Shown here: piece after piece, positions 61,834-64,000 of the stretch
Position numbering within the stretch: the stretch's first letter is position 1
Layout of the letters: the number at the start of each line of letters is the position of its first letter
Assembly (NCBI GenBank): GCA_934630705.1
Contig: CAKTWP010000001.1
Location: 124,001-188,000, forward strand
Origin: an uncultured Clostridia bacterium
GTDB taxonomy: Bacteria > Bacillota > Clostridia > Christensenellales > Aristaeellaceae
Reading direction: 5' to 3'
Length of the DNA stretch: 64,000 nucleotides
Made by a program: the position numbers and the translations under genes
Notes under the pieces: generated by a model
Seen by the model: the letters and a program-made list of their open reading frames with translations, nothing else
Told to the model about the DNA's origin: nothing
The model's database searches: none

Positions 61834-62379
61834 TCAGGGCACCAGCGGATCGGCTTCCTCCGCCTGCGCTTCCTCCGGAGGCTTGGGCAGCTCGGCAAGG
61901 GAGGACAGGCCGAAGTGGGCCAGAAAGGTATCCGTGGTGCCATACAGAATGGGGCGGCCCAGGGCGTCCTTGCGGCCCACCTCCTCGATCAGCCCCTTAT
62001 TCACCAGCGACTGCACCGAATAATCGCATTTCACCCCACGCACGGCCTCGATTTCCAGCTTTGTTACCGGCTGGCGATAGGCCACCACCGCCAGCGTTTC
62101 CATGGCGGATTGGGACAGGGACTGCTTCTGGATGGGCTGCAACAGCCGCTCCACATAGGGGGCGTATTCCGCCCGGGTGGACAGCTGGATATGACTGCCG
62201 AACCGCTTGAGGCAGATGCCCCGGCGATGATAGGCATAATCGCTTTCCAGCGCGTCGATAGCCTGCTGGGTTTCCAGCGCGGTCACTTCCAGCGCCCGCT
62301 GCAATTCGTTCACGTCCACCGGCTCTCCGGCCACAAACAGAATGGCCTCGATCACATGCGCCAGCTCAGGCGTATCCAT
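61834..62379 (-). CDS. scpB: Segregation and condensation protein ScpB
   Basis: 181 residues from the ATG at 62379 (MDTPELAHVIEAILFVAGEPV), the normal family start, GGAG upstream; the frame is open further but only as an overlap with scpA. Two winged-helix domains. Together with ScpA and SMC it forms the bacterial condensin. Its start lies 14 bases inside scpA. The C-terminal tail is acidic and Pro-rich. Confidence 0.93.
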   Translation of the reverse strand: MDTPELAHVIEAILFVAGEPVDVNELQRALEVTALETQQAIDALESDYAYHRRGICLKRFGSHIQLSTRAEYAPYVERLLQPIQKQSLSQSAMETLAVVAYRQPVTKLEIEAVRGVKCDYSVQSLVNKGLIEEVGRKDALGRPILYGTTDTFLAHFGLSSLAELPKPPEEAQAEEADPLVP

Positions 62380-63124
62380 CGATTTCGATTTCTCCTTCCG
62401 TGCTGCCATCGCTTTCCCGGGGCTCCAGCAGAATCTCGCCAAACACGCCATCCTGCACCACCCCGGCCCGTCCCAGCCGCAGCAGCTCCAGCAGCGCCAG
62501 AAACAGCGTGACCACTTCATCCCGGGAAGGAGCGGGGCTGAACAGCGCGTCGAACCGGACGGGCCCCCTTTTCAGCTGCTTCAAAATATGCGCCGTGCAG
62601 CGGGGGATGGTGTATTCATCCCGCACGATCCGCCGGGCCACGGCAATGGGCTCCTCCTCGTCCTGGGGCGCCCGGGCCATCACCCGGGCAAAGGCGGCCA
62701 GCAGGCCGTCCAGGGTCAGCCCCGTTAATTCCAGCGTAGGGGGCGGCAGCGGATATTCTTCCGGCAGCTTCGGATACATCTGCGCCGCCGCCTTCTCAAA
62801 GCCCTGCATATCCTGAGCGATTTGCTTAAACCGCTGGTATTCCTCCAGCTGGCGAATCAAAGCCAGCTCCGGGTCTTCCTCGTCCTCCTGCTTGGGCTTG
62901 GGCAGCAGGGCCCGGCTTTTAATTTCCAGCAGCGTGGCCGCCATATCGATAAAGGCGCTGGCGTCATCCATATCCAGATCCGGCGCGTTTTGCACCGATT
63001 GGATATACTGATCCGTCACCTGAGAGACGAAGATGCTTCGGATGTCGATCTTGGCCTTGCCCACCAGAAACAGCAGCATGTCAAGCGGCCCGTCAAACTG
63101 GCTTAAATGCAGTGTCAATGCCAT
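62366..63124 (-). CDS. scpA: Segregation and condensation protein ScpA
   Basis: 252 residues from the ATG at 63124 (MALTLHLSQFDGPLDMLLFLV), the classic kleisin N-terminus; an extension to 63202 would overlap the protease gene. The C-terminal winged helix binds SMC. The ribosome site is weak, so translation may depend on the protease gene that ends 4 bases upstream. Confidence 0.93.
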   Translation of the reverse strand: MALTLHLSQFDGPLDMLLFLVGKAKIDIRSIFVSQVTDQYIQSVQNAPDLDMDDASAFIDMAATLLEIKSRALLPKPKQEDEEDPELALIRQLEEYQRFKQIAQDMQGFEKAAAQMYPKLPEEYPLPPPTLELTGLTLDGLLAAFARVMARAPQDEEEPIAVARRIVRDEYTIPRCTAHILKQLKRGPVRFDALFSPAPSRDEVVTLFLALLELLRLGRAGVVQDGVFGEILLEPRESDGSTEGEIEIDGYA

Positions 63125-63128
63125 ATCG

Positions 63129-63983
63129 TCATGCCATCCCAAACACAAAGAGTATCGCGTCCAGCACCCCGTCCTGCACCGCATAAATGGCCTGGCCCAC
63201 AATATTGGAAATCACATCCGTGGCGAAGCACACCACCAGCAGCACGATCATGCAGATATTCATGATCCGCTGGGGAATATGCAGCCTGCCGCGGATGAAA
63301 ATGTCGTTCACCACGTGGTAGCCGTCCAGCGGCGGGATGGGCAGCAGATTAAACAGCGCCAGCCCCAGATTAATCATGGAGAAATTCATGAAAAACCGCT
63401 GCACATACAGCAGCCATGGCGTGCGGATCAGCTTGGCATAATCATCGGTGTAATACCCCATATCGCCGATCACCCGCACAAACAGCCGATTTTCTCCCAT
63501 AAACACTGCGGAGAAATTCCAGCCCCGAAAGCTGAGAAAGTCCTTTTGCGTGGTCAATGGGCCGAGGCTCCAAATCGCAGGCGAATAAATCAGCTGGTTC
63601 AGCCCCACCATCAGCAAAGTGGTCAGGAAAAACAGGCAGAAATTCATCACGATCCCCGCGATGGACACCAGCAGATCATCCCGCCGGAAATGCTTGAAAT
63701 TCCGGGGATTCACCGGCACCGGCCGGGCCCAGCCGAAGCCAAACAGCAGCATAAACGCCGTGCCCACAGGATCCAGATGCCGCAGGGGATTAAAAGACAG
63801 CCGTCCCATCATCTGCGCGGTCGGATCCCCGCAGCGCAGGGCCACATAGCCGTGAGCCAGCTCATGGAGCGTCAGCGCGATGAGCACCGCGGGCACCCGG
63901 TATAAAAGCGCAATCAGCGTGGATACGGGATTGCTTTGCAATTGGGAAAGGATACTCAGCAAGGGCTCCCATTCCTCCTTCAC
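63129..63983 (-). CDS. Site-2 protease family membrane protein (M50, YwhC-like)
   Basis: 284 residues, about six membrane helices. The zinc motif is HELAHG near residue 40, and a second metal motif with Asp (NLLPIPPLDGYHVV) lies near 213-226. Intramembrane metalloprotease of the minimal type often encoded beside scpAB. Start is a GTG at 63983 with GAAGGG upstream. Another AAGGAGG lies just inside the frame, so a start about 21 bases in (TTG) is possible. Confidence 0.88.
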   Translation of the reverse strand: MKEEWEPLLSILSQLQSNPVSTLIALLYRVPAVLIALTLHELAHGYVALRCGDPTAQMMGRLSFNPLRHLDPVGTAFMLLFGFGWARPVPVNPRNFKHFRRDDLLVSIAGIVMNFCLFFLTTLLMVGLNQLIYSPAIWSLGPLTTQKDFLSFRGWNFSAVFMGENRLFVRVIGDMGYYTDDYAKLIRTPWLLYVQRFFMNFSMINLGLALFNLLPIPPLDGYHVVNDIFIRGRLHIPQRIMNICMIVLLVVCFATDVISNIVGQAIYAVQDGVLDAILFVFGMA

Positions 63984-64000
63984 ATTTTTTCCCTTCTATT

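Noticed and set aside
59635..62511. A 958-codon plus-strand frame across punA, deoB and scpB
   Set aside because: It runs antisense through three well-supported genes, has shadow-type composition and no ribosome site.

Overview
The window is a GC-rich bacterial chromosome segment, densely coded, and by gene content from a Clostridia-class Bacillota, probably spore-forming (Christensenellales or Oscillospirales type; this placement is inference). Support for this: the yqfC-yqfD-phoH-pgpH-ybeY/cdd-era run; the rbgA-rnhB-yraN-comM-dprA-topA-trmFO-hslV-hslU run; Lpl-type sugar uptake systems with membrane-anchored AraC regulators; strong AGGAGG ribosome sites; and TTGACA/TATAAT promoters with 17-base spacers. 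No phage, insertion sequence, CRISPR array, rRNA or tRNA gene was seen.

Layout. 1-9.7 kb: the end of an ABC exporter, then a carbohydrate-uptake locus. One arm (minus strand) holds a solute-binding protein, two permeases and an AraC/sensor gene broken by an in-frame TGA. The divergent arm holds a GNAT_C-type protein and a Gfo/Idh/MocA oxidoreductase. 9.7-10.5 kb: non-coding, with a probable 6S RNA behind a consensus promoter and a 97-bp tandem repeat array next to that promoter. 10.5-12.8 kb: a nucleotidyltransferase joined to a degenerate phosphomannomutase domain. 13-28.5 kb: housekeeping genes for ribosome assembly, RNase HII, DNA uptake and processing, topoisomerase I, tRNA methylation, HslVU, cytidylate kinase and an acyltransferase, with a 1362-residue membrane glycosyltransferase inserted. 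28.6-34.3 kb: a small DUF6440 gene and a phosphonate-type ABC importer with an associated 5'-nucleotidase-like enzyme. 34.4-41.5 kb: the era to yqfC operon, in which ybeY and cdd are fused into one protein. 41.8-47.6 kb: an HPr-like protein, gltX, a 580-bp repeat and hairpin region, glnS, a GNAT acetyltransferase and prmA. 47.8-55.8 kb: a second Lpl-type importer with two tandem paralogous binding proteins and a divergent AraC/sensor regulator. 55.9-64 kb: a cupin, a DUF6199 membrane protein, an L,D-transpeptidase, a secreted rhodanese-thioredoxin fusion, punA-deoB, scpB-scpA and a site-2 protease.

The most unusual signal is in the gaps between genes. Many gene ends carry runs of long, nearly perfect hairpins. 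Three of these (near 41.7, 47.7 and 59.75 kb) share one architecture: an outer stem of the type AATGCGCCCC/GGGGCGCATT around an inner stem of the type GAAAACG/CGTTTTC. They look like members of a dispersed structured repeat family. Together with the 97-bp and 113-bp direct repeats, the 6S-like RNA and the YbeY-cytidine deaminase fusion, these are the best leads here. All functions are assigned by reading motifs and family resemblance; no database search was run.
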